Part shown: positions 44,652-60,177 of the stretch, one piece after another
How positions within the stretch are numbered: the first letter of the stretch is position 1
Layout of the letters: every line of letters starts with the position of its first letter
Assembly: GCF_900112585.1 (NCBI RefSeq)
Contig: NZ_FOLY01000003.1
Location: forward strand, 434,001-498,000
Source of the DNA: Kushneria avicenniae
Lineage (GTDB): Bacteria > Pseudomonadota > Gammaproteobacteria > Pseudomonadales > Halomonadaceae
DNA: 64,000 nt
Direction: 5' to 3'
Notes under the pieces: model-generated
Told to the model about the DNA's origin: nothing
What the model saw: only the letters and a program-made list of their open reading frames with translations
The model's database searches: none
Program-made: the position numbers and the translations under genes

Positions 44652-46706
44652 TTACTGCTTGTCTTCCGGCAGTGCGTAGACGGCGATCTGATCGCCCACC
44701 TGATCCTTGAGAATGGTGTTGCCACCGGCGACAAAGGCGACGTATTGACGGCCCTTGTATTCATACACCGACGGGTTGGCTACCACCGGGGCCTGAGTCT
44801 GATCTTCCCAGAGCTCTTCACCGGTCTCGAGCGAGTAGGCACGTACCTTGGCATCCATGGAGGCGCCAATGAAGATGACGCCACCTGCGGTCACGGCCGG
44901 GCCACCGATCGTGGGCGAGCCCCAGCGTTCCGGCATGAAAAAGCCAAACTGCTGCGAGGCACCCACCGGCTTGCGCCACTTGATGTCACCGGTATGCATG
45001 TCGATCGCCACGATTTCACCGAAGGGCGGTTCCCAGCACGGCATACCCAGCCAGTTGCTCGCCACGTTCAGACGCATGCCGTAAGGCGCACCTTCCTGAG
45101 GAGAGAAACCACTTTCGTTGCCGGACCCGGTGTCGGCCTTTTCATAATCTTCACGATTGTAAAGCTTGATGGTCTGGACGATATGCGAGGTATTGACGAT
45201 CGCCGTCTGACTGACGGGATCAAACGCCACACCGCCCCATTGAACGCCACCGGCGCTGTCAGGATAGGCCAGCACACCTTCACCGCGAGTGGTCGGCGGC
45301 GTATACATGCCTTCATAGGTCAGCTCGTCCCACAGGCGCGTACACTGTCCAAAGCCGACGGCATCCGCCAGCCCCCAGATTGCGGGCTTTTTGGACTGAT
45401 CCAGCAGCGGGGCCGGTTTGGTCGGGAAGGGCTGGGTCGGTGCATAGACTTCACCCTCGACACTGCCATCCCCCTGAGGTACCGGTCGCTCTTCGATCGG
45501 CCAGACATCTTCGCCGGTCAGGCGATTGACCACGAACAGAAAGCCCATCTTGGTACCCTGTACCAGGGCCGGAATCTCTTCACCATCGACAGTGATGTCC
45601 ATCAGCGTCGGCGCGGCATTGATATCGTAGTCCCAGATATCATGGTGAACCCACTGACGCGACCAGACCACTTCACCGGTTTCGACATCCAGGGCAGTGG
45701 TGGAAGTGCCCAGCGGAACCTCTTCCTTGCGATTTCCACCCCAGTAGTTGGGTGACGGCGAGGAAACCGGCAGATAGATCAGACCGTTTTGCTCGTCCGC
45801 TGACATGTGGGTCCAGACGTTGGCGGTGCCACTTCTTTCACGGACATCCTCGGGCAGCGCTTCAAAGGTCCACTCGCGCTCGCCGGTGCGGGCATTGATG
45901 GAAAAGACGGTGCCCGGAGGTGCTTCCTGATAGGCCCAGTCCTTGCCGGCCCAGCCGAAGATAACGTGGTCTCCCACGATGGTCGGCGGCTGCAGCAGCG
46001 ACAGCGGATACTTGGGATTGATGGTGTTCCACTGATCGACATTGAGCACACCGTTGTCGGCAAAGTCCTGACAGGGCTTGCCGGTGTCGGCATCAAGTGC
46101 AAACAGCTGGGCATCCATGGTGCCCATGTAGACGATCTTCTGGCACGACTCGCCTTCGACCGGGTCATCAGCTTCCCAATAGGCCACGCCGCGGTTCTTG
46201 AGTACCGGCTGGGTCAGCGCTTCTCTGGAAGACTGAGTGTCGAAGCGCCACTTTTCTTCACCGGTGGCGGGATCATAGGCAATCAGCTTGTAAAAGGGCG
46301 TGCCGATGTAGAGCGTGTCGTTGGCAAACACCGGCGTGGCCGACCAGACGGTCGCCGGCGTATCACCGGAACCATCGGAGACGTCACCAGTGTGTACTTC
46401 CCAGACCTTCTCGAGCTGGCCGACGTTATCAACGTTGATCTGATCAAGCGGGCTGTATTTCTGGGCATTGAGCTGGCCGTGGAAGCTGCTCCAGGTCGGC
46501 GAGTCCGGCACCAGCGGCACGTTGGCGCGCTGGTTCTGCTGCCGGTCGGACTGATCGGCGGGCGCTGCAGGCTGTTCGGCAGACGCGCTCGGCTGCTGAT
46601 CAGGCTCGGACGACTGCTGTGCGGCCAGCAGCAGGGTAGGAAAGGCGGCGAGCGACAGCGCGGTCAGCGTGCTCAGGCGCTTGAATCCTGTGCGAAGACT
46701 CATCAT
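44652..46706 (-). CDS. PQQ-dependent membrane dehydrogenase, catalytic subunit (SldA/Gcd-like)
   Basis: Quinoprotein of 684 residues, beta-propeller type. Signal-like N-terminus (MMSLRTGFKR, then LTALSLAAFPTLLLA) is followed by a Gln/Pro/Ala-rich linker (about 35-60). Tryptophan-docking-like repeats and the motif HHDIWDYDINAAPTLMDI place it in the glucose/quinate/shikimate dehydrogenase family. No CXXCH haem site is present, so electrons should go to ubiquinone. It oxidises a sugar or polyol in the periplasm; the substrate cannot be told. It has no fused N-terminal membrane domain; instead a 120-residue membrane protein is encoded 11 bases upstream, as in the Gluconobacter sldBA layout. GAGGAG precedes the start. 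Confidence 0.82.
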   Translation of the reverse strand: MMSLRTGFKRLSTLTALSLAAFPTLLLAAQQSSEPDQQPSASAEQPAAPADQSDRQQNQRANVPLVPDSPTWSSFHGQLNAQKYSPLDQINVDNVGQLEKVWEVHTGDVSDGSGDTPATVWSATPVFANDTLYIGTPFYKLIAYDPATGEEKWRFDTQSSREALTQPVLKNRGVAYWEADDPVEGESCQKIVYMGTMDAQLFALDADTGKPCQDFADNGVLNVDQWNTINPKYPLSLLQPPTIVGDHVIFGWAGKDWAYQEAPPGTVFSINARTGEREWTFEALPEDVRERSGTANVWTHMSADEQNGLIYLPVSSPSPNYWGGNRKEEVPLGTSTTALDVETGEVVWSRQWVHHDIWDYDINAAPTLMDITVDGEEIPALVQGTKMGFLFVVNRLTGEDVWPIEERPVPQGDGSVEGEVYAPTQPFPTKPAPLLDQSKKPAIWGLADAVGFGQCTRLWDELTYEGMYTPPTTRGEGVLAYPDSAGGVQWGGVAFDPVSQTAIVNTSHIVQTIKLYNREDYEKADTGSGNESGFSPQEGAPYGMRLNVASNWLGMPCWEPPFGEIVAIDMHTGDIKWRKPVGASQQFGFFMPERWGSPTIGGPAVTAGGVIFIGASMDAKVRAYSLETGEELWEDQTQAPVVANPSVYEYKGRQYVAFVAGGNTILKDQVGDQIAVYALPEDKQ

Positions 46707-46717
46707 GTCGGGGCTCC

Positions 46718-47080
46718 TCATGAAGTCGTGCGGTGAGCGGGTGAGGGGCGGAAGATATCGATCATCAGTCCCACCAGAGCAACAGCCATGGCGACGGCTA
46801 GCCACCAGAGATGAAGCAGCAGGGCAGCAAAGGCAGTACCAATAATGACGACGACAATCACGACCCGAAGAAGATTGTGCAGGGCACGTTTACCGCACAG
46901 GGCAAGCCCGAGGGCCAGAACAACAAGGGCGGCACAGGTCAGAATGACAATCAGTGCACCGAGCGTACCGTTGACGCCGGTCAACGGTGTGAGATAGGCA
47001 TAAAGTGCAATGGCAATGCCCACCGCTGAAGCGATAAGCACGACCATGGCGCCTGGATTTGAGGATCGCATGGAAGACAT
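46718..47080 (-). CDS. Small membrane subunit of the PQQ dehydrogenase (SldB-like)
   Basis: Very hydrophobic protein of 120 residues with about four transmembrane segments (roughly 12-30, 38-60, 68-88, 90-110), ending in a short polar tail. It corresponds in size and position to the separate membrane anchor/quinone-binding subunit of SldAB-type dehydrogenases, or to the N-terminal membrane domain of Gcd. AAGGGAAC is upstream of the ATG. It is transcribed first, 11 bases before the catalytic subunit. Identity as the partner is inferred from context. Confidence 0.7.
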   Translation of the reverse strand: MSSMRSSNPGAMVVLIASAVGIAIALYAYLTPLTGVNGTLGALIVILTCAALVVLALGLALCGKRALHNLLRVVIVVVIIGTAFAALLLHLWWLAVAMAVALVGLMIDIFRPSPAHRTTS

Positions 47081-47446
47081 GGAGTTCCCTTCCCTTGGGC
47101 GGATTTTTTATGTACCAACGCCCGACATGACGGGGACGAATACCGCACAGGCGGTATTGGAAATTGCAAGCGGGAATCGGCAGACACTGAGCGATGGCTT
47201 TTCAAAAGGGCGCATCAGCCAACGCAAATGATAACGTTTATAACAAAGAAATATACTGTATTAACCGTAAAGGAATCAGAAAAAGTACCATTCGCTCGAT
47301 CACAACCAATGTTGTGAGCGCTCGGGGCTTTCAAGAGCATTTTCCCGGTAGCCTCTCGATCAGCTGTTTTTTAATAAAAACGGGCATCGACCATATCGGT
47401 CGATGCCCGAATCAACGAGGCGTAACACACTTTGCCAGCGCTGACT
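47081..47446. other. 366-base gap upstream of the PQQ dehydrogenase operon
   Basis: No gene was recognised. The right half is AT-rich (47230-47320) and should hold the promoter of the dehydrogenase operon on the minus strand; a near-palindrome TGATAACGTTTAT is at 47229-47241. The left arm of the glmS terminator (47381) lies near the far end. Confidence 0.5.
47381..47409 (-). terminator. Terminator of glmS
   Basis: CGGGCATCGACC (47381-47392) and GGTCGATGCCCG (47398-47409) form a perfect 12-bp stem with a 5-base loop. On the minus strand it is followed by a T run (AAAAA before 47381). It lies 38 bases after the glmS stop. Confidence 0.88.
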
Positions 47447-49282
<1,836 letters not shown>

Positions 49283-49356
49283 GGATTCTCTCTCCTGAAA
49301 TGTCAAAAATGTCGAATATTACCGCCGCCTCGGACCGGATTCGGTCTGCGACGGTG

Positions 49357-50127
49357 TCATGGCGTCGGTGCACTGACACAGATCAGCACGACGCCCCGGT
49401 CACGGATCTGCTGACGGCTGGAGTCTTCCAGACCGTCGTCGGTAATCAAGACGTCGATCTGCGCCCAGTCGAGCTCCAGATTGGGAATGCGCCGACCGAT
49501 CTTGTCGGATTCCGCCATCACCACGACCTCGCGCGCCACCTCGGCCATGACCTGCGACAGCCCCGTCAGTTCGTTGAAGGTGGTGGTGCCCCGGTCCAGG
49601 TCGATGCCGTCGGCGCCGATGAACAGGTGATCAAAGTCGTAGGCGCGCAGCACGTTTTCTGCCACCCGCCCCTGAAAGGAGGCCGAATGCGGGTCCCAGG
49701 TCCCGCCGGTCATCAACAGGGCAGGGGGCGTATCCAGCGCCTGCAGCGCGCCCGCCACCCCCAGCGAGTTGGTCATGACCACCAGCCCGGTGCGATGGGC
49801 CAGCGCCGGGATCAGCGCGCTGGTTGTGCTGCCGCTGTCGATGATCAGCCGCGCATGATCGACAATGCGCTCGCTGGCCGCCCGCGCCAGCGCCTGCTTG
49901 ATCGGCGAGACCCGGTGTCGCCCCTGATCGCCCTCGCGCGGCACCAGCGTGGCGCCACCGTGGCGCCGGATCAGATGGCCGGCGCTTTCCAGCATGGCCA
50001 GATCCTTGCGAATGGTCACACTCGAGGTCTCGAAATGCTGGGCCAGCGTCTCGACAGCGACCTCGCCGCGCGCTGCCAGCAGATCAAGAATGGCCTCCCG
50101 GCGCTGCGGGGTCTGGCGTCGACTCAT
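49357..50127 (-). CDS. glmR: DeoR-family regulator GlmR
   Basis: Protein of 256 residues. An N-terminal DeoR helix-turn-helix (about 1-60: MSRRQTPQRREAILDLL, then FETSSVTIRKDLAMLE) precedes the sugar-phosphate-binding DeoRC domain (IIDSGSTTSAL, then TGGTWDPHSASFQG). In pseudomonads the gene between glmU and glmS is called glmR and tunes glucosamine-6-phosphate synthesis; the same order is found here. A palindrome that may be its own operator lies just upstream. The effector is inferred to be an amino-sugar phosphate. Confidence 0.85.
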   Translation of the reverse strand: MSRRQTPQRREAILDLLAARGEVAVETLAQHFETSSVTIRKDLAMLESAGHLIRRHGGATLVPREGDQGRHRVSPIKQALARAASERIVDHARLIIDSGSTTSALIPALAHRTGLVVMTNSLGVAGALQALDTPPALLMTGGTWDPHSASFQGRVAENVLRAYDFDHLFIGADGIDLDRGTTTFNELTGLSQVMAEVAREVVVMAESDKIGRRIPNLELDWAQIDVLITDDGLEDSSRQQIRDRGVVLICVSAPTP

Positions 50128-50162
50128 GAGAAGGCGGCTATCCGAACAGTTGAAAAGATTAT

Positions 50163-50177
50163 CTTTCGAACCGAAAG
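50163..50177. promoter_or_regulatory. Candidate GlmR operator
   Basis: CTTTCG-AAC-CGAAAG is a hyphenated palindrome (50163-50168 and 50172-50177) with further TTTCGG at 50185-50190. It lies 35 bases before the glmR start on the minus strand, fitting an autoregulatory DeoR site. Confidence 0.4.
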
Positions 50178-50299
50178 AATTTATGTTTCGGATAAAAACT
50201 CACAGCCGCGATGAGGTCAAGCCCTGTTGGCGCTTTTGGCACAAAAAACATACGCCTAAAGTCGAAGATGTTCGAAGGGGCACACACCGGCATAAAAAA

Positions 50300-50325
50300 G
50301 GGTGTCACACGACAGTGTGACACCC
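50300..50325 (-). terminator. Terminator of glmU
   Basis: GGGTGTCACAC (50300-50310), loop GACA, GTGTGACACCC (50315-50325). On the minus strand the stem is followed by a T run (AAAAAA just before 50300). It lies 35 bases after the glmU stop and separates it from glmR. Confidence 0.88.
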
Positions 50326-50359
50326 GGCAGGGATTTCCTTCCATTCGACCGGACAGTCG

Positions 50360-51721
50360 TTATCTGCGGTGCGGCGGCGTCCAGCCCTGCTTGTTGATCT
50401 GACGGGCACGGGCGATCGCCAGCGCCTGGTCGTCGACCGTATCGGTCACGGTGGAACCGGCCGCGACGGTGGCGCTATCACCGATGGCCACCGGGGCCAC
50501 CAGCGCCGAGTTGGAGCCGATGAAGACATTGCTGCCGATCTCGGTGCGGTGCTTGTTGACGCCATCGTAGTTGCAGGTGATGGTCCCGGCACCGATGTTG
50601 ACGCCCTGGCCCAGGGTCGCATCACCGATGTAGCTCAGGTGGTTGATCTTGCTGCCTTCGCCCACGTGCGCCTTTTTGGTTTCGACGAAGTTGCCGATAC
50701 GCGCCTTTCTTTCAAGACGTGTGCCTGGACGCAGACGCGCGAAGGGGCCGATAGCGTTGTCGCCCGCCGTGTCACTGCCTTCGATCATGCTGTGCGCCTC
50801 GATTCGGGTGGCCTCACCGATGCTGGCATCACGAATCAGGGTATAGGGCCCTACGTGCACGCCGTCGCCCAGATGGACCCGACCTTCAAAGATGCAGCCG
50901 ACGTCAATGAAGACATCCTGACCTACGCTCAGCTCGCCGCGCACATCAATGCGCTTCGGATCGGCCAGGCTGGCGCCTTCGCGCATGAGCCGCTCGGCCT
51001 CGCGAGACTGGTGAATACGCTCCAGTGCGGCCAGCTGCACCCGATCATTGACGCCCTGCACCTCGGCAGCCGTCCCCGGCTCGGCAGTAGCCACTTCAAT
51101 CCCTTCGCTCGCCGCCATGGCGATGATATCGGTCAGGTAGTACTCACCCTGGGCATTGTCGCTGGACAGCGCCGGCAGCCAGCGCCGCAGCTGATCGCCG
51201 GTGGCGGCCAGAATGCCGGTATTGCACTCGCTGATCTCGAGCTGCTCCGGGGTGGCATCCTTTTGTTCCACGATGGCCACGGCCAGCCCCTGGTCGTTGC
51301 GCACAATACGCCCGTAGCCGTGCGGATTGGTCATGGTGACGGTCAAAAGCCCCATGCGCTGATCATCAACCCGCTCCACCAGGGTGCTTAGCGTCTGCGG
51401 CTGAATCATGGGGACATCGCCGTAAAGAACCACCACCGGACCGTCGCCCAGCCCTTCAAGAGTCTGCGCCACGGCATGGCCGGTGCCGCGCTGCTCGGAC
51501 TGGAGGGCAAAGCTGATGGGCAGATCGGACAACGCCTCGCGCACCTGATCGGCACCGTGGCCCACAACGACGTGCAGTCGCGGTGACGAGAAAGCCTTCA
51601 TGGCTGACTCGATGACATGACGCACCATGGGTTTGCCGGCCAGTTCGTGCAGTACCTTGGGCTTTTGCGAACGCATGCGACTGCCCTGTCCGGCAGCCAG
51701 AATCACGACATCAATGGACAT
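50360..51721 (-). CDS. glmU: Bifunctional UDP-GlcNAc pyrophosphorylase / glucosamine-1-P acetyltransferase
   Basis: Protein of 453 residues finishing UDP-N-acetylglucosamine synthesis. The N-terminal uridyltransferase domain has VVILAAGQGSRMRSQKPKVL. The C-terminal half is a left-handed beta-helix of hexapeptide repeats that acetylates glucosamine-1-phosphate (IGPFARLRPGTRLE, NYDGVNKHRTEIGSNVFIGS). The ATG at 51721 is preferred over 51760. It sits downstream of the ATP synthase operon and upstream of glmR and glmS, the usual order in pseudomonads and Halomonadaceae. Confidence 0.96.
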   Translation of the reverse strand: MSIDVVILAAGQGSRMRSQKPKVLHELAGKPMVRHVIESAMKAFSSPRLHVVVGHGADQVREALSDLPISFALQSEQRGTGHAVAQTLEGLGDGPVVVLYGDVPMIQPQTLSTLVERVDDQRMGLLTVTMTNPHGYGRIVRNDQGLAVAIVEQKDATPEQLEISECNTGILAATGDQLRRWLPALSSDNAQGEYYLTDIIAMAASEGIEVATAEPGTAAEVQGVNDRVQLAALERIHQSREAERLMREGASLADPKRIDVRGELSVGQDVFIDVGCIFEGRVHLGDGVHVGPYTLIRDASIGEATRIEAHSMIEGSDTAGDNAIGPFARLRPGTRLERKARIGNFVETKKAHVGEGSKINHLSYIGDATLGQGVNIGAGTITCNYDGVNKHRTEIGSNVFIGSNSALVAPVAIGDSATVAAGSTVTDTVDDQALAIARARQINKQGWTPPHRR

Positions 51722-51874
51722 GAAAGACAACTCTCCCCACGCTGAATGAAAAACGATCACCGATCATGCACCCAACAGATGACATGCTCTGTCATGCCTG
51801 ATCATTCCTTTGACGGATAGTGTATCAGGGCATACCGCGATCGCATTGCTCCGGGTGCGCATGCCAGAAACAAA

Positions 51875-51897
51875 AAAGGCGGCCCGAAGGCCGCCGG
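51875..51897 (-). terminator. Terminator of the ATP synthase operon
   Basis: GGCGGCC (51878-51884), loop CGAA, GGCCGCC (51889-51895), followed on the minus strand by a T run (AAAAAA from about 51872). It lies just after atpC. Confidence 0.85.
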
Positions 51898-51945
51898 AAA
51901 ACGCATCCATGGCTTGTGACCATGTTGCGATAATGCTTTGTGAAC

Positions 51946-52371
51946 TCAGCTGTTGCCGCGACGATTGCGCAGCTGGGACAGGGTCCGCAGCCGGGCGGTA
52001 GCCGCCTCGATCTCGGCCAGCGCCTGCTGGTAATCCATCTCGCTGTTCTTGCCCTGCAGGGCACTGCGAGCTTCGTCGCGCGCCTTTTCCGCTTCGGCGG
52101 CGTCAAGATCACGAGCACGATCGGCGCTGTCGGCCAGTACGATGACCATGTTCGGCTGCACTTCCAGAAAACCACCGGAAACAAAGTAGATTTCTTCTTC
52201 GCCACCGTCATGGATGATCCGAACCGGCCCCGGCTTCAGCTCCGTCAGCGTCGGCTCATGCCCGCGCAGAATGCCCAGCTCGCCAAGGACGCTGATCGCT
52301 ACAACGCGTTCGACTTCGCCGGCGAAAATGTTGCGCTCCGCGCTGACGATATTGCATTGCATGGTCGCCAT
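51946..52371 (-). CDS. atpC: ATP synthase F1 epsilon subunit
   Basis: Protein of 141 residues of the F1 central stalk, which regulates rotation. The beta-sandwich opens MATMQCNIVSAERNIFAGEVE, followed by the helical hairpin rich in Glu/Arg/Ala. GGFLEVQPNMVIVLADSADRA is conserved. It is the last gene of the operon, 12 bases after atpD. Length and sequence are normal. Confidence 0.95.
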   Translation of the reverse strand: MATMQCNIVSAERNIFAGEVERVVAISVLGELGILRGHEPTLTELKPGPVRIIHDGGEEEIYFVSGGFLEVQPNMVIVLADSADRARDLDAAEAEKARDEARSALQGKNSEMDYQQALAEIEAATARLRTLSQLRNRRGNS

Positions 52372-52383
52372 GAGCGCCCCTCC

Positions 52384-54695
<2,312 letters not shown>

Positions 54696-54753
54696 AGCGA
54701 TACTCTCCTAAGCAATCAGCGCAGGGCGTCCGGACCCCGAAGGGTCCGGATCA

Positions 54754-56298
54754 TCAATAGCTCTGCGTTGACTTGAACGATTCAACGCCGCTTTTCAGCC
54801 CCTGCTGAATGTCGTTGTCGTAGCCGCCGGTGTTGTTGATCTTCTCCATCAGTTCACCGTGCTCGGAGCGCATGTGATCGAGCAGACCGCGCTCGAAATC
54901 CAGCACCTTGTCGACCGGTACGTCGGAGAGGTAGCCCTCGTTGGCCGCGTAGAGCGAGACCGCCATGTCGGCAATCGACATCGGAGAATACTGCTTCTGC
55001 TTCATGAGCTCGGTGACACGCTGACCGTGTTCGAGCTGCTTGCGCGTGGCTTCGTCGAGATCTGAGGCAAACTGCGAGAAGGCCGCCAGCTCACGATACT
55101 GTGCCAGCGCCAGACGCACACCGCCGCCCAGCTTCTTGATGATCTTGGTCTGGGCGCTGCCGCCGACACGCGAGACCGAAAGGCCTGCGTTGATGGCCGG
55201 GCGGATACCGGAGTTGAACAGACCGGTTTCCAGAAAGATCTGGCCATCGGTGATCGAGATCACGTTGGTCGGAACGAAGGCAGAAACGTCGCCCCCCTGG
55301 GTCTCGATGATCGGCAGCGCCGTCAGCGAGCCGGTCCTGCCGGTCACTTCACCGTTGGTGAACTTCTCGACATAGTCGGCGTTGACGCGCGAGGCACGCT
55401 CGAGCAGACGCGAGTGGAGATAGAAGACGTCACCCGGATAGGCTTCACGACCCGGCGGACGACGCAGCAGCAGGGAGATCTGGCGGTAGGCCACGGCCTG
55501 CTTGGAGAGATCGTCATAGACGATCAGGGCGTCTTCACCGCGGTCGCGAAAATATTCACCCATGGTGCAGCCGGAGTAGGGCGCCAGAAACTGCATGGCA
55601 GCGGGGTCGGCCGCGCCGGCAGCCACGATGATGGTGTGCTCCATCGCGCCGTGCTCTTCGAGCTTTCTGACCACGTTGGCAATGGTCGACTGCTTCTGAC
55701 CGACTGCCACGTAGACACAGGTAATGCCCTTGCCCTTCTGGTTGATGATCGCATCGATGGCAATCGCCGACTTGCCGATCTGACGGTCACCGATGATCAG
55801 CTCACGCTGACCGCGACCGATCGGCACCATGGCATCGATCGACTTGAGACCGGTCTGTACCGGCTGATCAACGCCCTGACGGGAGATAACACCCGGTGCC
55901 ACCTTTTCAACGGCGTCGGTTTCGCTTGTGTCGAGATCGCCCTTGCCATCGATGGCATTGCCGAGCGCATCGACGACACGACCGATGAGCTCGCGGCCTA
56001 CCGGCACTTCCAGAATGCGGCCGGTGCACTTGCCGGTCATGCCTTCCTGAAGCTGCTGATAGTCGCCCAGTACCACAACGCCGACGCTGTCGCGCTCGAG
56101 GTTGAGAACCATGCCGTAGATATCGTTCGGGAATTCGATCATTTCCCCGAACATTGCATCGGTCAGCCCGTGAATGCGAACGATACCGTCGGCCACGCCA
56201 ACGATGGTGCCCTCATTACGCGCCTGTGCATCAAGGTCGAGATTCTCGATCCGGCCCTTGATGATGTCGCTGATTTCGGAAGGATTCAGTTGCTGCAT
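54754..56298 (-). CDS. atpA: ATP synthase F1 alpha subunit
   Basis: Protein of 514 residues forming the non-catalytic nucleotide sites of F1. The P-loop lies in [20 protein letters not shown], and the regions [17 protein letters not shown] and [19 protein letters not shown] are highly conserved. Its length is normal. It follows atpH by 16 bases and precedes atpG by 58 bases. Confidence 0.97.
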   Translation of the reverse strand: MQQLNPSEISDIIKGRIENLDLDAQARNEGTIVGVADGIVRIHGLTDAMFGEMIEFPNDIYGMVLNLERDSVGVVVLGDYQQLQEGMTGKCTGRILEVPVGRELIGRVVDALGNAIDGKGDLDTSETDAVEKVAPGVISRQGVDQPVQTGLKSIDAMVPIGRGQRELIIGDRQIGKSAIAIDAIINQKGKGITCVYVAVGQKQSTIANVVRKLEEHGAMEHTIIVAAGAADPAAMQFLAPYSGCTMGEYFRDRGEDALIVYDDLSKQAVAYRQISLLLRRPPGREAYPGDVFYLHSRLLERASRVNADYVEKFTNGEVTGRTGSLTALPIIETQGGDVSAFVPTNVISITDGQIFLETGLFNSGIRPAINAGLSVSRVGGSAQTKIIKKLGGGVRLALAQYRELAAFSQFASDLDEATRKQLEHGQRVTELMKQKQYSPMSIADMAVSLYAANEGYLSDVPVDKVLDFERGLLDHMRSEHGELMEKINNTGGYDNDIQQGLKSGVESFKSTQSY

Positions 56299-56314
56299 GC
56301 CATGTCCCTCGACT

Positions 56315-56851
56315 TCAGTGGTTCAGAACGCTGGAAAGCCGTGCCAGTCGCCCACGCGCCGATCCATCGATGACGGTATCGCCGGCGCGAATGACGACGC
56401 CACCCAGAAGCGTTTTATCCACCGAAGTGGTGATCGTGATTTCGCGATTCAGACGCTTGGTGAGCGCCTGTGCGAGCTTGTCTTTTTGCGCCTCGTCCAG
56501 CTCAAAGGCCGAGATGATCTCCACGCTGACACGCTGCTCGAAAGCAGCACGCTCTGTCTCGAACAGCGTGCTCATCGATGCCAGGGCAGGCAGACGCTGC
56601 TGTCGGGCCAGCACCATCAGGAAATTGGCCCCCCGTTCGGGCAGCAGATCGCCCAGCAGCTCGATGAAGGCTTCACCCTTTTGCTTCGGGGTGCGACGCG
56701 GGTCCTTGAGCAGCATGTCAACGCGCTCGTCTGCCGTCAGACGAGCGGCTTCGGCCAGCATCGCCGACCAGCCATCCAGGGTGCTGTCTTCTCTGGCCAG
56801 CTCGAAAGCGGCCCTTGCGTAGGGACGTGCCTGCGTGATGTGGTCTGACAT
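56315..56851 (-). CDS. atpH: ATP synthase F1 delta subunit
   Basis: Protein of 178 residues that links F1 to the peripheral stalk b dimer (equivalent to mitochondrial OSCP). [20 protein letters not shown] is the usual N-terminus, and [21 protein letters not shown] the C-terminal mark. It lies 11 bases after atpF and 16 bases before atpA. Length normal. Confidence 0.95.
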   Translation of the reverse strand: MSDHITQARPYARAAFELAREDSTLDGWSAMLAEAARLTADERVDMLLKDPRRTPKQKGEAFIELLGDLLPERGANFLMVLARQQRLPALASMSTLFETERAAFEQRVSVEIISAFELDEAQKDKLAQALTKRLNREITITTSVDKTLLGGVVIRAGDTVIDGSARGRLARLSSVLNH

Positions 56852-56862
56852 GTGGCGTTTCC

Positions 56863-57333
56863 TCAGAGCTCTTCGGCGAGTCGATCCACCATCTCGCGAT
56901 GCTTCTTCTCATCGATGGAGGACTCGAGAATGCGTTCAGCGCCCTGAATGGCCAGCGTGGCCACCTGAGCACGCAGTTCACCCTTGGCCTGCTGAATCTC
57001 GCTGTCGATTTCGCTGCGGGCGTTGGCAATCATGCGCTCGCCTTCAGCGCGGGCATCGTTGCGTGCTTCCTCGATCATCTGATTGGCACGGCTGCGCGTC
57101 TTCTCGAGAATACGAGCGGCTTCCTCACGGCTTTCACGCAGCGTTTCCTCGGCCTGTTCGTTGGCCTTGTGCAGCTCCGCACGGGCACGGTCGGCTTCTT
57201 CGAGACCGTCCTGAATGCGCTGCTGACGCTCGTTGAGTGCCTGCGTGATCGGAGGCCACACATACTTCATGCAGAACCAGACGAAGATCGCGAAGGCGAT
57301 CATCTGTCCGATAAGCGTCATGTTGATATTCAC
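56863..57333 (-). CDS. atpF: ATP synthase F0 b subunit
   Basis: Protein of 156 residues with one N-terminal transmembrane helix ([19 protein letters not shown]) and a long charged coiled coil that forms the peripheral stalk. [18 protein letters not shown] after the helix is typical. It lies 78 bases after atpE and 11 bases before atpH. Confidence 0.95.
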   Translation of the reverse strand: MNINMTLIGQMIAFAIFVWFCMKYVWPPITQALNERQQRIQDGLEEADRARAELHKANEQAEETLRESREEAARILEKTRSRANQMIEEARNDARAEGERMIANARSEIDSEIQQAKGELRAQVATLAIQGAERILESSIDEKKHREMVDRLAEEL

Positions 57334-57411
57334 GCGGATATACCTCCTGCGGGTTCGTGATGGCCGGAAACGGCGACACCGAGCACAAGCGGCCCGGCGT
57401 TCAGCGTTTGA

Positions 57412-57654
<243 letters not shown>

Positions 57655-57709
57655 TCAGGTTTTTTCAGACAAGGGGTAAAAGGGTTTTGAAGCTAGTGTT
57701 GTTATTGGA

Positions 57710-58962
<1,253 letters not shown>

Positions 58963-59156
58963 TGGTTTTATGCATTCCCGAGATATTCGACTCATCGCGC
59001 CGGGCAGGCGGATTATAAGGAAGCCCCCCGATGGCATCAACGTCACTGGCATCGAAAATCGCGGGCTTTAAGCTGATCTGCACCAAAACGACCCGATCCT
59101 GTGTCAAAGCGCCGCAGTTTACAATACAGGATTAAGTCGTGTTTAAGCGCCACGTA

Positions 59157-60080
59157 TCAGCGGATGTGCGAGAGAATACCATCAAGCTCGTCAAGGCTTG
59201 TGTAACGAATCGTCAGACTGCCCTTGCCGGTCTTGCCGTGGCTGATCTGGACGCGCGCACCCAACAGCTCCGCCAGCTGATTTTCCAGACTGCCCACATC
59301 CCCCGAAGGTTTGTCCGCGACCTTTTTCTTCTCGTTTGAGACATCAGTATATTTTTTGACCAGCGCTTCGGTCTGACGCACGGTCAGCTCGCGTTCGACC
59401 ACTTCCTGCGCTGCCTGGCGCTGACGCTTGCCCTTGAGCGCCAGCAGGGCGCGGGCGTGGCCAACGTTCATGTCACCGCGTGCCAGAAGCGTCTGCACCT
59501 CGTCTTCCAGCGACAGCAGCCTCAGCATATTGGCGATCTGGGCGCGCGAACGCCCGACGGCGTCCGCCGTCTGCTGCTGGGTCAGGGAGAATTCATCCAT
59601 CAGCCGCTTGAGGGCAACGGTCTCCTCGACGGGGTTTAGGTCCTCGCGCTGGATATTTTCGATCAGCGCCAGCGCCAGCGCAGTCTCGTCATCGAGTTCG
59701 CGTACGACCGCCGGGATGACATCCAGCTCGGCCATCTGCGCGGCGCGCCAGCGACGCTCACCGGCAATGATCTCGTAGCGGGCCTCGCTGCTCTCGGGCA
59801 GGGGGCGGACCACGATGGGCTGCATGACACCACGGGTTCTGATCGAGGCAGCAAGCTCTTCAAGCCGCTCGGGCTGCATTTCGCGTCGCGGCTGGTAGCG
59901 ACCACGCGTCAGCTCCGCCAGCGGAAGACGCTCGAGACGTTCGCGGCTGTCAATCAGGGGAGATGCGGTCACTGCCACCTCGGCAGAACCACCGTCGGGG
60001 TTCTGGGTCTGTGAACGCTGCCGGGCGCCGGCGCCAATCAGTGCGTCCAGTCCTCTTCCGAGTGCGCGTTTACGCGTCAT
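59157..60080 (-). CDS. parB: Chromosome partitioning protein ParB
   Basis: Protein of 307 residues that binds parS sites, uses CTP to slide, and clamps DNA for segregation. MTRKRALGRGLDALIG is the ParA-interacting N-terminus. IVVRPLPESSEARYEIIAGE and RRWRAAQMA hold the CTPase motif, and the helix-turn-helix is in FSLTQQQTADAVGRSRAQIA. The ATG at 60080 is chosen. A consensus parS (TGTTCCACGTGGAACA) was not found intact in the window. It follows parA by 97 bases. Confidence 0.95.
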   Translation of the reverse strand: MTRKRALGRGLDALIGAGARQRSQTQNPDGGSAEVAVTASPLIDSRERLERLPLAELTRGRYQPRREMQPERLEELAASIRTRGVMQPIVVRPLPESSEARYEIIAGERRWRAAQMAELDVIPAVVRELDDETALALALIENIQREDLNPVEETVALKRLMDEFSLTQQQTADAVGRSRAQIANMLRLLSLEDEVQTLLARGDMNVGHARALLALKGKRQRQAAQEVVERELTVRQTEALVKKYTDVSNEKKKVADKPSGDVGSLENQLAELLGARVQISHGKTGKGSLTIRYTSLDELDGILSHIR

Positions 60081-60177
60081 GAACAGTTCCTCGTTCAGGC
60101 CATGCGGGAATAACAACACATGCTGACATCAAAGACATCAGCGCTCACGAATCGATGTTTTGACCGTGTTGTCCGGA

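Noticed and set aside
49283-49356. Possible glmS ribozyme before glmS
   Set aside because: The gap is only 74 bases and the ribozyme is known from Firmicutes and relatives; no core seen.
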